Position numbers and translations under genes: made by a program. A stretch of 23,470 nt of DNA from Sphingomonadaceae bacterium (GTDB lineage Bacteria; Pseudomonadota; Alphaproteobacteria; Sphingomonadales; Sphingomonadaceae): positions 1 to 23,470 of the forward strand of contig CANFIV010000001.1 of NCBI GenBank assembly GCA_947446935.1. The letters run 5' to 3'. Below, one piece after another: positions 6,440 to 14,258 of this stretch. The notes below the pieces were generated by a model. The model was not told the origin of the DNA and did no database searches. It saw nothing but the letters and a program-made list of their open reading frames with translations. The first letter of the stretch is position 1. Every line of letters begins with the position of its first letter.

Positions 6440-8380
6440 ATGAACGATGACCAGCCACAAGGTAACCCTTGGATCAAGAGCCTGCTTATTTGGGGCGGGA
6501 TCTTTCTGGCGCTGCTCCTCGTCGTCTCGATGTTCAATACACGGACCGAACCGGCCGGGGCGATGATGCCATATTCCGATTTCCGCGCGAACGTTGCCGC
6601 AGGCAAAGTGCGCGAGGTGCTGGTGGGGCAGGGGCGCATCACGGGCACGCTCAAGAACGACCAGCAGTTTGCCACTGTTGCGGTTCCCGGCGATTCCGAG
6701 TTGACCAAGCTGCTGCAGGACAACGGTGTTCGCTATGCCGGGAAGGAACCGGAAGAAACCAGTCTGCTGATTGTTATCCTCGCCAATTCCCTGCCGTTCC
6801 TGCTGATCCTTGGCGTCGCGTTCTTCGCGCTGCGCCAGGTGCAAAAGGGTGGCGGCTCCGGTGCAATGGGCTTCGGCAAATCCAAGGCCAAGTTGCTGAC
6901 CGAGCGTTCTGGCAAAGTGACCTTCGACGATGTTGCCGGCATCGATGAAGCGCGCGAGGAACTCGAGGAGATCGTCGAGTTCCTGCGTGATCCCAGCCGG
7001 TTCTCCAAGCTTGGTGGCCAGATTCCCAAGGGCGCGCTGCTGGTCGGCTCGCCCGGCACCGGCAAGACTCTGTTGGCCCGCGCCATCGCGGGTGAAGCGG
7101 GCGTGCCCTTCTTCACCATTTCGGGCTCGGACTTCGTCGAAATGTTTGTCGGCGTCGGCGCGAGCCGTGTGCGCGACATGTTCGAGCAGGCCAAGAAGAA
7201 CGCGCCCTGCATCGTGTTTATCGATGAAATCGACGCGGTTGGCCGCCACCGCGGACATGGGCTCGGCAATTCGAACGACGAGCGCGAGCAGACGCTCAAC
7301 CAGCTGCTTGTCGAGATGGACGGGTTCGAGGCCAATGAAGGCATTATCATCATTGCCGCGACCAACCGGCCCGATGTGCTCGATCCGGCGCTGCTCCGCC
7401 CGGGCCGCTTCGATCGTCAGGTGGTTGTGCCCATCCCCGATATCGAGGGCCGCGAGAAGATTCTCAGCGTGCACATGAAGAAGGTGCCGCTCGCACCCGA
7501 CGTGCTGCCCCGCGTGATTGCGCGCGGCACACCGGGGTTCTCCGGCGCCGATCTGGCGAATCTCGTCAACGAGGCCGCGCTTCTTGCGGCACGCCGCAAC
7601 AAGCGGCTGGTCGCGATGCAGGAGTTCGAGGACGCCAAAGACAAGGTCATGATGGGGGCCGAGCGCCGCTCGATGGTCATGACTGACGACGAAAAGAAGA
7701 TGACCGCCTATCACGAGGCTGGGCATGCGATCGTCTCTGTCAACGAGACAGCGTCCGATCCGATCCATAAGGCCACGATCATCCCGCGTGGCCGTGCGCT
7801 TGGTATGGTGATGCGCCTGCCTGAGCGCGACAGCTACTCCTACCACCGCGACAAGATGCATGCGAACCTTTCGGTCAGCATGGGCGGCCGCGTCGCCGAG
7901 GAACTGATTTTCGGGTACGACAAGGTCTCTTCCGGCGCGTCGTCGGATATCCAGTACGCTACAAGCCTTGCCCGCAGCATGGTCACCAAGTGGGGCATGT
8001 CCGACAAGCTCGGGCCGCTTCAGTATGAAGAGGCGCAGGAAGGCTATCTTGGCATGGGCGGTTCGCAGCGCACCATGATGTCGGACGAGACCAACAAGCT
8101 CATCGACAGCGAGATCCGCACTTTGGTCGATGGTGCGCATGCCCGTGCGACCGACATTCTTAAGACCAACGAAGACAAGCTGCATCTGCTTGCGCAGGCG
8201 CTGCTGGAATACGAGACGCTGAGCGGCGAAGACATTCTCGCGGTGATGGAAAACGGCAAGATCGACCGCCCCGAAGCGCCGAGTGGCCCGGCCCGCCCCG
8301 CCTCTACGCAAGGTTCAACCGTGCCGCGTGCAGGCCGGCGCTTTGCTGGATCGGGTGACCCTCAACCTGCCGGCGCATGA
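6440..8380 (+). CDS. ftsH: ATP-dependent zinc metalloprotease FtsH, 646 aa
   Basis: FtsH is a membrane-bound AAA+ protease that degrades misassembled membrane proteins and short-lived regulators (such as RpoH and LpxC in E. coli). Visible parts: membrane segment 1 (about 14-32), a short periplasmic domain, membrane segment 2 (about 107-130), the AAA+ module with Walker A (GSPGTGKT, 203-210), Walker B (FIDEID, 260-265) and the second region of homology ending in RPGRFDR (320-326), then the zinc site HEAGH (425-429). The length is normal and the C-terminal tail is rich in P, G and A. The Walker A has Ser where most FtsH have Pro (GPPGTGKT). ATG 6440 gives the usual start just before the first membrane segment. 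It lies downstream of tilS, a common neighbour in alphaproteobacteria, and 24 bases before a quinone oxidoreductase gene. Confidence 0.97.
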   Translation: MNDDQPQGNPWIKSLLIWGGIFLALLLVVSMFNTRTEPAGAMMPYSDFRANVAAGKVREVLVGQGRITGTLKNDQQFATVAVPGDSELTKLLQDNGVRYAGKEPEETSLLIVILANSLPFLLILGVAFFALRQVQKGGGSGAMGFGKSKAKLLTERSGKVTFDDVAGIDEAREELEEIVEFLRDPSRFSKLGGQIPKGALLVGSPGTGKTLLARAIAGEAGVPFFTISGSDFVEMFVGVGASRVRDMFEQAKKNAPCIVFIDEIDAVGRHRGHGLGNSNDEREQTLNQLLVEMDGFEANEGIIIIAATNRPDVLDPALLRPGRFDRQVVVPIPDIEGREKILSVHMKKVPLAPDVLPRVIARGTPGFSGADLANLVNEAALLAARRNKRLVAMQEFEDAKDKVMMGAERRSMVMTDDEKKMTAYHEAGHAIVSVNETASDPIHKATIIPRGRALGMVMRLPERDSYSYHRDKMHANLSVSMGGRVAEELIFGYDKVSSGASSDIQYATSLARSMVTKWGMSDKLGPLQYEEAQEGYLGMGGSQRTMMSDETNKLIDSEIRTLVDGAHARATDILKTNEDKLHLLAQALLEYETLSGEDILAVMENGKIDRPEAPSGPARPASTQGSTVPRAGRRFAGSGDPQPAGA

Positions 8381-8404
8381 TCTTCTGACAGGGCGGGATT
8401 TTCC

Positions 8405-9385
8405 ATGAGCGTAGCGAGCGAGGCCATTGTCATCCGCGCCTATGGCGGGCCTGAGGTCATGGTGATTGAGCCGGTCGAGGTACCGCAGCCCGGGCCAGGT
8501 GAAATCCTGGTCCGGCAGCATGCCGCATCGGTAAACTTCCATGACATCTATGTGCGGTCTGGCTCCTATCGGACGCTGGATTTGCCCGGGATACCTGGGC
8601 TCGAGGCTGTGGGAACAGTCGAAGCGGTTGGCGACGGCGTGGATGCGTTCCGCGTCGGCGATCGCATTGCCTACATCGCCCGCAATTACGGCGCCTACGC
8701 CCGTGTCCGCGTGATCAGTGCGTCGCTTGCGGTGCCTGTTCCCGAAGGGATCGACGATGGCGTCGCGTCTGCGTGGTTCCTTAAGGGGCTGACGGCGCAA
8801 GCGTTGGTTGATGAAGTCGAACCGGTTCGCCCGGGCATGTCCGTGCTGGTGCAAGCCGCCGGGGGCGGTGTCGGCCAACTGGTTGCCCGCATGGCAAGCC
8901 TGCGCGGCGCCCGCGTTATCGGCACGGCCGGCTCTCCTGAGAAGGCCGCGATTGCCCGTGCGGCAGGCTGCGAGGACGTCATTGCCTACCGCGAGGAAGA
9001 TGTCGCGGCCCGGGTTATGGAATTCACGGGGGGGGCAGGAGTCGCGGCGGCCTATGATGCGGTCGGCGTGGACACGTTTGAGGGATCGCTCGCCTCGCTC
9101 GCGGTCAAAGGCCATCTGGTGCATTATGGGCAGGCGTCGGGCCCGATTCCGCCTTTCGACCTCTCGCGGCTTGGCGCGCGATCTGCCAAAGTGTCCCGCC
9201 CGTTCCTGTGGCCCTACATTTCCACACGCGAGACGTTGTTCGCAGCTTCTGCCCGCCTGTTCGGTGCAATCGCTGCCGGTGAACTTCCGCTCACTCTCGG
9301 GGGGCGCTTCGACCTTGCTGAGGCGGGCAAGGCGCACGCCGCGCTGGAAGCGCGCGCTGCCGGCCCATTCGTGCTCGATTGCTGA
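8405..9385 (+). CDS. NAD(P)H:quinone oxidoreductase, zinc-independent MDR family, 326 aa
   Basis: Medium-chain dehydrogenase/reductase of the QOR type. Such enzymes reduce quinones or other alpha,beta-unsaturated carbonyls with NADPH. The N-terminal GroES-like half (about 1-120) has GGPEV, HAASVNFHDIYVRSG and GLEAVGTVEAVG. The Rossmann half has AAGGGVGQLVA at 151-161, the NADPH-binding loop. No cluster of structural-zinc cysteines is seen, as expected for the QOR subgroup. The length matches the family. ATG 8405 lies just 24 bases after the ftsH stop, with GGGCGGGAT upstream, so co-transcription with ftsH is possible. A second, distantly related MDR gene lies at 21870-22874. The substrate cannot be named from sequence. 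Confidence 0.9.
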   Translation: MSVASEAIVIRAYGGPEVMVIEPVEVPQPGPGEILVRQHAASVNFHDIYVRSGSYRTLDLPGIPGLEAVGTVEAVGDGVDAFRVGDRIAYIARNYGAYARVRVISASLAVPVPEGIDDGVASAWFLKGLTAQALVDEVEPVRPGMSVLVQAAGGGVGQLVARMASLRGARVIGTAGSPEKAAIARAAGCEDVIAYREEDVAARVMEFTGGAGVAAAYDAVGVDTFEGSLASLAVKGHLVHYGQASGPIPPFDLSRLGARSAKVSRPFLWPYISTRETLFAASARLFGAIAAGELPLTLGGRFDLAEAGKAHAALEARAAGPFVLDC

Positions 9386-9388
9386 GCC

Positions 9389-9406
9389 GGGCGGTTCAAC
9401 CCGCCC
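9389..9406. terminator. Possible hairpin between convergent genes
   Basis: GGGCGG (9389-9394) and CCGCCC (9401-9406) form a 6-base-pair stem with loop TTCAAC, located where the oxidoreductase gene (+) and the DUF3667 gene (-) converge. It overlaps the last codons of the DUF3667 gene. Neither side has a T-run, so a bidirectional terminator is only a possibility. Confidence 0.3.
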
Positions 9407-10430
9407 CTGTCTCCGCTGCAATTGCCGTTGCAAACAGCACGAGCGCAATGACGGCGAAGATGGCGAGCGCCACAGTTCGCCACAACCCGCCAAACCGCGA
9501 AACGCTATAAGTACCGCGCAATTGCCGGTACATGTGGAGCGGCGGGGTCAGCATGAGGAAACCCGAAATGGCTGATGCGCCCAGTGCACCAAGAACCATC
9601 GCCAAAGTGCTGAGCAAAGTCATGAAACACAGCGAATAGGTCACGAACACAGTGTGATCGTAGAGGTGCAAGCGACGGCTGAAGGGAAAGAGCAGCCACA
9701 GGAACGGGACCGAGATCGGGATCAGCACCCAGCTGTATTTATACGCGTGGCTCTGCATTTTGTAGATCGCCAGGTTGGGATTGGCCGAGGCCTCGTCGAT
9801 CACGTTATCGAGCAGGCTGAACCCGGTTGACTTGATATGCTTGCCGCCCGCCATCCTGCCAGCGACCGCGATGACTTTTTCGCGGCTTTCGATCTCCTCA
9901 TCGATAACGTCGGTATCTTCGCCTTTCGCTTTGAGCACTGCGCGTTTTTGCCGGAGCCCGGGCAAGGCCTGCTGGGCCTGTGCGAGCCCCTTGGAAGCCT
10001 CTGCCTTGACCTTGGCCTGATCTTCCTCGGCGAACTCGGCATTTCCGGCCGTGGTGTTTATCGCCGCGAAAAGCAGAAAAACGCTGAACAGGAACAGGGC
10101 AAGCGGCGAGACATAGCTCGCGCGTCGGCCATCGATGTACTCGCGGGTCAGCTTGCCGGGGCGTAGCGCCAGCATCGGGATAGTGCGCCAGACCTTGCCC
10201 TCGAAGTGGAAAACCCCGTGAAGCAGATCGTGGAAAAATGCGCCGAGTGTGCGATGGACATGCGCCGTCTGCCCGCAGTTGTGACAGTGGCTTCCGATCA
10301 GGGGGGTGCCGCAGTTAAGACACGCGCTCTCGTGGGTATGCCCGATATCTCCTTCGCCGGCGGAGGGCTCAAATGCCCGCGCGGCCAGGCCGGCACCGAT
10401 CGCGTCTCCAATGACTTGTGTCTCGCTCAT
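9396..10430 (-). CDS. DUF3667 family zinc-ribbon membrane protein, 344 aa
   Basis: This looks like a DUF3667 family protein. An N-terminal zinc ribbon with CxxC...CxxC (Cys37, 40, 49 and 52, in CLNCGTPLIGSHCHNCGQ) is followed by the conserved block FFHDLLHGVFHFEGKVWRTI, and LRPGKLTREYIDGRRASYVSP comes just before the first membrane segment (about 108-125). A charged segment (about 131-195), rich in E, K, Q and A and probably coiled coil, leads to several further membrane segments (about 234-250, 262-285, 315-338). The family's function is not known to me. I used the second Met (10428-10430), preceded by a GTGGGG-type site; a Met 8 codons upstream (10454) is possible but lacks a good site. It is convergent with the oxidoreductase gene and divergent from the small secreted-protein gene at 10543. 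Confidence 0.8.
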   Translation of the reverse strand: MSETQVIGDAIGAGLAARAFEPSAGEGDIGHTHESACLNCGTPLIGSHCHNCGQTAHVHRTLGAFFHDLLHGVFHFEGKVWRTIPMLALRPGKLTREYIDGRRASYVSPLALFLFSVFLLFAAINTTAGNAEFAEEDQAKVKAEASKGLAQAQQALPGLRQKRAVLKAKGEDTDVIDEEIESREKVIAVAGRMAGGKHIKSTGFSLLDNVIDEASANPNLAIYKMQSHAYKYSWVLIPISVPFLWLLFPFSRRLHLYDHTVFVTYSLCFMTLLSTLAMVLGALGASAISGFLMLTPPLHMYRQLRGTYSVSRFGGLWRTVALAIFAVIALVLFATAIAAETGAG

Positions 10431-10480
10431 GTGCGCCCGGCCCCACCCGTTCATGCCAAATTCTTGGACAAGATAGCCAA

Positions 10481-10508
10481 TGAAGCGTGAAGTGACTACG
10501 CTTCACGC
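10481..10508. promoter_or_regulatory. Two overlapping inverted repeats in a divergent promoter region
   Basis: Two perfect 8-base pairings share the same bases: TGAAGCGT (10481-10488) with ACGCTTCA (10497-10504 by dyad, middle spacer 8-9), and GCGTGAAG (10485-10492) with CTTCACGC (10501-10508). The overlap arises because the left side repeats GAAG around GCGT. The site lies between the DUF3667 start (10430, minus) and the secreted-protein start (10543, plus). It may be an operator or two competing RNA hairpins. On the plus strand a TTTT follows about 7 bases later. Confidence 0.4.
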
Positions 10509-10542
10509 GGCAATGTTTTGAACTATTGAAAGTGTGCCCGGC

Positions 10543-10941
10543 ATGAAGCGCGTCCTGATGTCTCTTGCCCTTGCTGGTTCACTATTTCTGCCCCGCTTGG
10601 CCTCAGCAGGAAACAACCAGCAGCCCGGCACCATGTCGGTTGCCGTGTTCATAGCAAAGGCCGAGGCCCTTCAGGCGAAAGGCGCGATGGCGTTTTTCTC
10701 TTCTGATATCAGCCTGCTTAAGGCCGAAGTGGCAGGCTCTGCGCAGGCCTTTCGTCAGCAGCTCAAAGCTGAGGCGGCCAAAGGCAAGCCCAGCGCTTGC
10801 CCACCCGAGCACGCTGCGCTGACCAGCGATGACATCCTTGCACAAATGCGTGGTTATCCAGTTGCTGCACGGCCCCGCATTCCGGTCTCGGAGGCAGTCG
10901 CGGATCTGTTTCGCAAGCGGTTTCCCTGCCCCGTTCGTTGA
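10543..10941 (+). CDS. Small secreted protein of unknown function, 132 aa
   Basis: I do not recognise a firm family. An N-terminal signal peptide is clear (MKRV, hydrophobic 5-17, likely cut after ASA at 22). The mature part of about 110 residues is mostly helical, with VAVFIAKAEALQAKG and FFSSDISLLKAEVAGSAQAF. It has just two cysteines (Cys86 in ACPP and Cys129 in FPCP), which could form one disulfide in the periplasm. The overall shape (small, secreted, two Cys) resembles Rap1a-type periplasmic proteins, but the likeness is weak and not claimed. ATG 10543 is preferred over GTG 10534 because it begins directly with the positive n-region of the signal. The gene is followed by a CtrA-like box and the M23 peptidase gene, and may or may not be in the same unit. 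Confidence 0.75.
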   Translation: MKRVLMSLALAGSLFLPRLASAGNNQQPGTMSVAVFIAKAEALQAKGAMAFFSSDISLLKAEVAGSAQAFRQQLKAEAAKGKPSACPPEHAALTSDDILAQMRGYPVAARPRIPVSEAVADLFRKRFPCPVR

Positions 10942-10957
10942 GCGGCGAGCGCTCAAT

Positions 10958-10972
10958 TTTACCCTGAATTAA
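10958..10972. promoter_or_regulatory. CtrA-like box upstream of the M23 peptidase gene
   Basis: TTTA-N7-TTAA (10958-10961 and 10969-10972) differs in one position from the CtrA consensus TTAA-N7-TTAA, and the right half reads TTAACC as in many CtrA sites. It sits 83 bases before the preferred peptidase ATG at 11055, a plausible promoter distance. Peptidoglycan hydrolase genes are common CtrA targets in alphaproteobacteria. One-mismatch matches also occur by chance, so this is suggestive only. Confidence 0.35.
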
Positions 10973-11054
10973 CCTTGCAGGTGCAGGGATTTCGATGTGT
11001 CCGCACAAGGCGGCGCGGTCGTCGACATGGTCGATACCGGCAGCGGAAAGGGAA

Positions 11055-12644
11055 ATGATCGGGGTGTTGGGCCCGCGCGAAGACTTGGGGCTTGCCAGCG
11101 GGGTGACTTTTGGTCGCGCGCGCGTTGGTGCTGCGCCTGTCCGTCGCGCACCGATCATGCCCAGCGCGGAACCGCCGCCTCCTCCGCGGCCTTCAATCCG
11201 TGAAAGCACACATCCCATTGCCCGGCGGTGGGACACCTTGTGTCGCCAGATCGAAGACTGGGCGGCAAAGCGTCCGCTTGTGCCTGATCTGGCCGAAAAT
11301 GTCGGCAGCGCGCAGTGGGGCCGGGGTCTTGGCACGCTGATCGGCCTGATTGTTCTGGCGTTGATGTTTTGGCCTCGCTTTGCACCCCTTGAAGCCGCTC
11401 CTCTGGTCGCGCTGGATGAAGCGGCCCAGGCTGAATTTCGTGCGCAGTCGGTGCGGCCCTTTGCCGCCGGCGCGATCCAGGGTCGCCACTTTGCCGCCAA
11501 TGAAGCCGTGATCCGTTTGGCTGCAGCGCCCGAACGGCCCGTGATCCAGCTTTCCGCCACAATCGGCGAGAACGACAGCCTGCCGCGCATGTTGCAACGC
11601 GCCGGTGTCGGCACCGGCGATGCCGGGCAGGTTGCCGCGATGGTGGCAAGTGCTCTTCCACTCGCCGATATTGCACCCGGTACCCGTTTTGCCATCACGC
11701 TGGGTGCGCGTGCAAACCTGTCCGATCCACGCCCGCTCGCCTCCATCACCTTCCGCCCCCGGTTCGATCTGGCCCTTGCGATTGCGCGGCAAGGCGGCGG
11801 CTTGGTACTCTCACGCAAACCTATCGCCGTCGATCAAACCCCGCTGCGGCTGCGCGGCGTGATCGGTTCCAGCCTCTATCGTTCGGCGCGCGCGGCCGGT
11901 GCTTCGCCGAACGCGGTGCAGGACTATCTCCGCGCCATCGATCAGGCTCTGCCGTTTGAGGACATTGCGCCGACCGACGAGTTCGATTTCGTTGTCTCCT
12001 ACAGCCATACTGCTGATGGCGAAGGGCAGGCAGGAGATCTGCTTTATGCGGGCGTTTTGCGTGACGGAAAGCCGCGCGCGCAGCTACTTCGTTGGGGTGG
12101 CAACGGCACGTTCACTTCGCTGGCGGATTTGACCGGGGCAGGCCAGAGCGACACTGGCCTGTTTGGCGCACCGGTGGCGGGGCACATCACCTCCCTTTAC
12201 GGCATGCGGCGTCACCCCATTCTTGGCTATGTGCGGATGCATTCGGGCGTCGATTTTGCCGCTGCCTGGGGATCGCCCATCTACGCAGTCACCGATGGCC
12301 GCGTGGAATATTCCGGCTGGCACGGCGGGCACGGCAACTATGTTCGGCTTGATCACGGGGGCGGTATCGCCACCGGCTATGGCCATATGAGCCGGATCGC
12401 CGTGGTGCCGGGAATGGCGGTGCGGCGCGGCCAAATCATCGGCTATGTCGGCTCCACAGGCCTTTCGACGGGTGCACACCTTCACTATGAGGTTTACCGC
12501 GGCGGCCAGACGGTTGATCCGATGTCGGTCCATATGGTGCAACGCCAGCAGACCGTGGACCCCAAACAGATTGCCGCCTTCAAGGCACGGCTGCAGGCTT
12601 TGCTCTCGGTGAAGCCGGGCGCAATTGTGGGGCCAGCAAGGTAA
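11055..12644 (+). CDS. M23 family (LytM-type) metallopeptidase, membrane anchored, 529 aa
   Basis: A likely peptidoglycan endopeptidase or division-associated LytM factor. An N-terminal cytoplasmic tail rich in P, A and R is followed by one membrane segment (about 91-107), so most of the protein is periplasmic. The middle (about 150-340) resembles the OapA/Csd3-like domains often placed before M23. The peptidase domain covers about 375-505: HSGVD (His396, Asp400) supplies the first zinc ligands and HLH (His475, His477) the last. All are intact, so it is probably active rather than an EnvC-like degenerate activator. ATG 11055 is chosen for the site GGAAAGGGA 1-9 bases upstream; ATG 10995 would add 20 residues and abut the CtrA-like box. 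The C-terminus after the catalytic domain is short. It is followed by hemB 67 bases later. Confidence 0.9.
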   Translation: MIGVLGPREDLGLASGVTFGRARVGAAPVRRAPIMPSAEPPPPPRPSIRESTHPIARRWDTLCRQIEDWAAKRPLVPDLAENVGSAQWGRGLGTLIGLIVLALMFWPRFAPLEAAPLVALDEAAQAEFRAQSVRPFAAGAIQGRHFAANEAVIRLAAAPERPVIQLSATIGENDSLPRMLQRAGVGTGDAGQVAAMVASALPLADIAPGTRFAITLGARANLSDPRPLASITFRPRFDLALAIARQGGGLVLSRKPIAVDQTPLRLRGVIGSSLYRSARAAGASPNAVQDYLRAIDQALPFEDIAPTDEFDFVVSYSHTADGEGQAGDLLYAGVLRDGKPRAQLLRWGGNGTFTSLADLTGAGQSDTGLFGAPVAGHITSLYGMRRHPILGYVRMHSGVDFAAAWGSPIYAVTDGRVEYSGWHGGHGNYVRLDHGGGIATGYGHMSRIAVVPGMAVRRGQIIGYVGSTGLSTGAHLHYEVYRGGQTVDPMSVHMVQRQQTVDPKQIAAFKARLQALLSVKPGAIVGPAR

Positions 12645-12711
12645 ACTTCCCTTCGGATCGGCGCACCCACCCCGGTTGCCCAAGCGCCGCTCTGCGCCTA
12701 GAACTGCAGAT

Positions 12712-13707
12712 ATGTCTGCCGGATATCCCAACCTTCGCCTTCGCCGCACCCGCGCCACCGCGTGGAGCCGCGCCCTGCACCGTGAGGTGCTCGTCACCCC
12801 CGCCGATCTGATCTGGCCCCTGTTCGTGACCGAGGGGCATGGCATCGAGGATCCCATCGGGTCGCTGCCCGGCGTATCGCGCTGGTCGGTCGATCTCGTG
12901 GCCGAACGTGCCCGTGAGGCGGCGGCGGCGGGGATTCCCTGCATTGCGCTGTTCCCCAATACCCAGCCCGAGCGCCGCAGCGAGCAAGGTGAGGAGGCGC
13001 TCAATCCGGACAACCTGATGTGCCGCGCGATCAAGGCTATCAAGGATGCCTGCGGCGAATCGCTCGGCGTGCTCACCGACGTGGCGCTCGATCCCTATAC
13101 CAGCCATGGTCAGGACGGACTGATCGATGGCGAGGGTTATGTTCTCAACGACGCAACCGTCGAAGTGCTGGTGGGCCAGAGCCTCAACCAGGCGGCGGCA
13201 GGCGCGGACATCATTGCCCCCTCCGACATGATGGATGGCCGCATCGGCGCAATTCGGGAGGCGCTCGAGGACGCCGGACATATCAACGTCCAGATCATGT
13301 CCTACGCCGCAAAGTATGCATCGGCATTCTACGGCCCATTCCGCGATGCGGTGGGTTCGCGCGGGTTGCTCAAAGGTAACAAGAAGACCTACCAGATGGA
13401 CCCGGGCAATGCCGAGGAAGCGCTGCGCGAGGTCGAGCTCGATCTGGCCGAAGGTGCTGACAGCGTGATGGTCAAGCCCGGCCTGCCCTATCTCGATATC
13501 GCTCTGCGCGTGAAGGAAGCGTTCCAAGTGCCTGTCTTCGCCTATCAGGTCAGCGGTGAATACGCGATGATCGAGGCCGCGGTAGCGGCTGGCGCAGGCG
13601 ATCGTGACGCGCTGGTGCTGGAAACGTTGCTGGCGTTCAAGCGCGCGGGTTGCTCGGGCGTGCTCACCTACCATGCGCTGCACGCGGCGCGTTTGATGGG
13701 TGCCTGA
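12712..13707 (+). CDS. hemB: Delta-aminolevulinic acid dehydratase (porphobilinogen synthase) HemB, 331 aa
   Basis: HemB joins two 5-aminolevulinate molecules into porphobilinogen, the second step of haem synthesis. The Schiff-base lysines are Lys201 (in SYAAKYASAFYGPFR) and Lys255 (in SVMVKPGLPYLD). The metal-site stretch DVALDPYTSHGQDG (123-136) has Asp and Ala where zinc enzymes carry three cysteines, so this is the Mg-dependent, Cys-free type seen in many alphaproteobacteria. The length is standard. The start, ATG 12712, gives the usual N-terminus (RLRRTRATAWSRAL). An in-frame upstream GTG/ATG extension to 12625 would overlap the peptidase gene and is unlikely. The gene leads a tight + strand set: GNAT (7 bases after), carbonic anhydrase, DUF167. 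Confidence 0.97.
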   Translation: MSAGYPNLRLRRTRATAWSRALHREVLVTPADLIWPLFVTEGHGIEDPIGSLPGVSRWSVDLVAERAREAAAAGIPCIALFPNTQPERRSEQGEEALNPDNLMCRAIKAIKDACGESLGVLTDVALDPYTSHGQDGLIDGEGYVLNDATVEVLVGQSLNQAAAGADIIAPSDMMDGRIGAIREALEDAGHINVQIMSYAAKYASAFYGPFRDAVGSRGLLKGNKKTYQMDPGNAEEALREVELDLAEGADSVMVKPGLPYLDIALRVKEAFQVPVFAYQVSGEYAMIEAAVAAGAGDRDALVLETLLAFKRAGCSGVLTYHALHAARLMGA

Positions 13708-13714
13708 CCGGCGC

Positions 13715-14248
13715 ATGATCGAGACTGAACGGCTGCTTATCCGCCCTTGGCGGGACGAAGACCGTGAGCCGTTCTGGACAATGGCCTGCGATCAGCGCGT
13801 GATGGAATATCTCCCGCCATTGACCCGTGCAGAAAGCAACTCGGGCATCGACAGGATGATGGCGCTTCAAGCCGAGCATGGGCATGTTTTCTGGGCGCTG
13901 GAGCGGAAGGCAGAGGGCGATTTCATTGGCTTTTGCGGGATCATGCCGCCGCGTTCACCGATCTTCGAGCATGAGATCGGCTGGCGGCTGGCCCATCACG
14001 CCTGGGGCCAGGGCTTCGCGCGGGAAGCGGCGGAGGCCTCGCTAGCCTGGGCTTGGGCAAACGTTTCTGTGCCAGCGATCATGGCTATCACCAATCTCGC
14101 CAACACGCGCAGTTGGGGTTTGATGGAGCGGCTGGGCATGGTCCGCTGCCTGGACGAGGACTTTGATCATCCGGATCTGCCCGTGGGTGATCCCCTGCGC
14201 CCACACATCCTTTATCGCATTCACCGGCCACATCAGGCCGCCACCTGA
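13715..14248 (+). CDS. GNAT family N-acetyltransferase (RimJ/RimL-like), 177 aa
   Basis: An acetyl-CoA dependent acetyltransferase of the RimJ/RimL-like branch. The opening IETERLLIRPWRDEDREPF is the classical start of this branch. The acetyl-CoA-binding motif A (Q/R-x-x-G-x-G/A) is seen in WGQGFAREAA, and the later NTRSWGLMERLGM segment matches motif B. The substrate could be a protein N-terminus or a small molecule; sequence alone cannot tell. ATG 13715 begins 7 bases after the hemB stop; an in-frame GTG at 13700 overlaps hemB and is less likely because the conserved N-terminus begins with METERL-type sequence. The gene is 10 bases upstream of the carbonic anhydrase start and probably in one unit with hemB. 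Confidence 0.88.
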   Translation: MIETERLLIRPWRDEDREPFWTMACDQRVMEYLPPLTRAESNSGIDRMMALQAEHGHVFWALERKAEGDFIGFCGIMPPRSPIFEHEIGWRLAHHAWGQGFAREAAEASLAWAWANVSVPAIMAITNLANTRSWGLMERLGMVRCLDEDFDHPDLPVGDPLRPHILYRIHRPHQAAT

Positions 14249-14258
14249 AGGGACTTCC

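Noticed and set aside
6416..8311. Minus-strand open frame of 631 codons opposite ftsH
   Set aside because: Antisense to FtsH with all motifs intact; its translation is rich in H, R and D and has no domain pattern.
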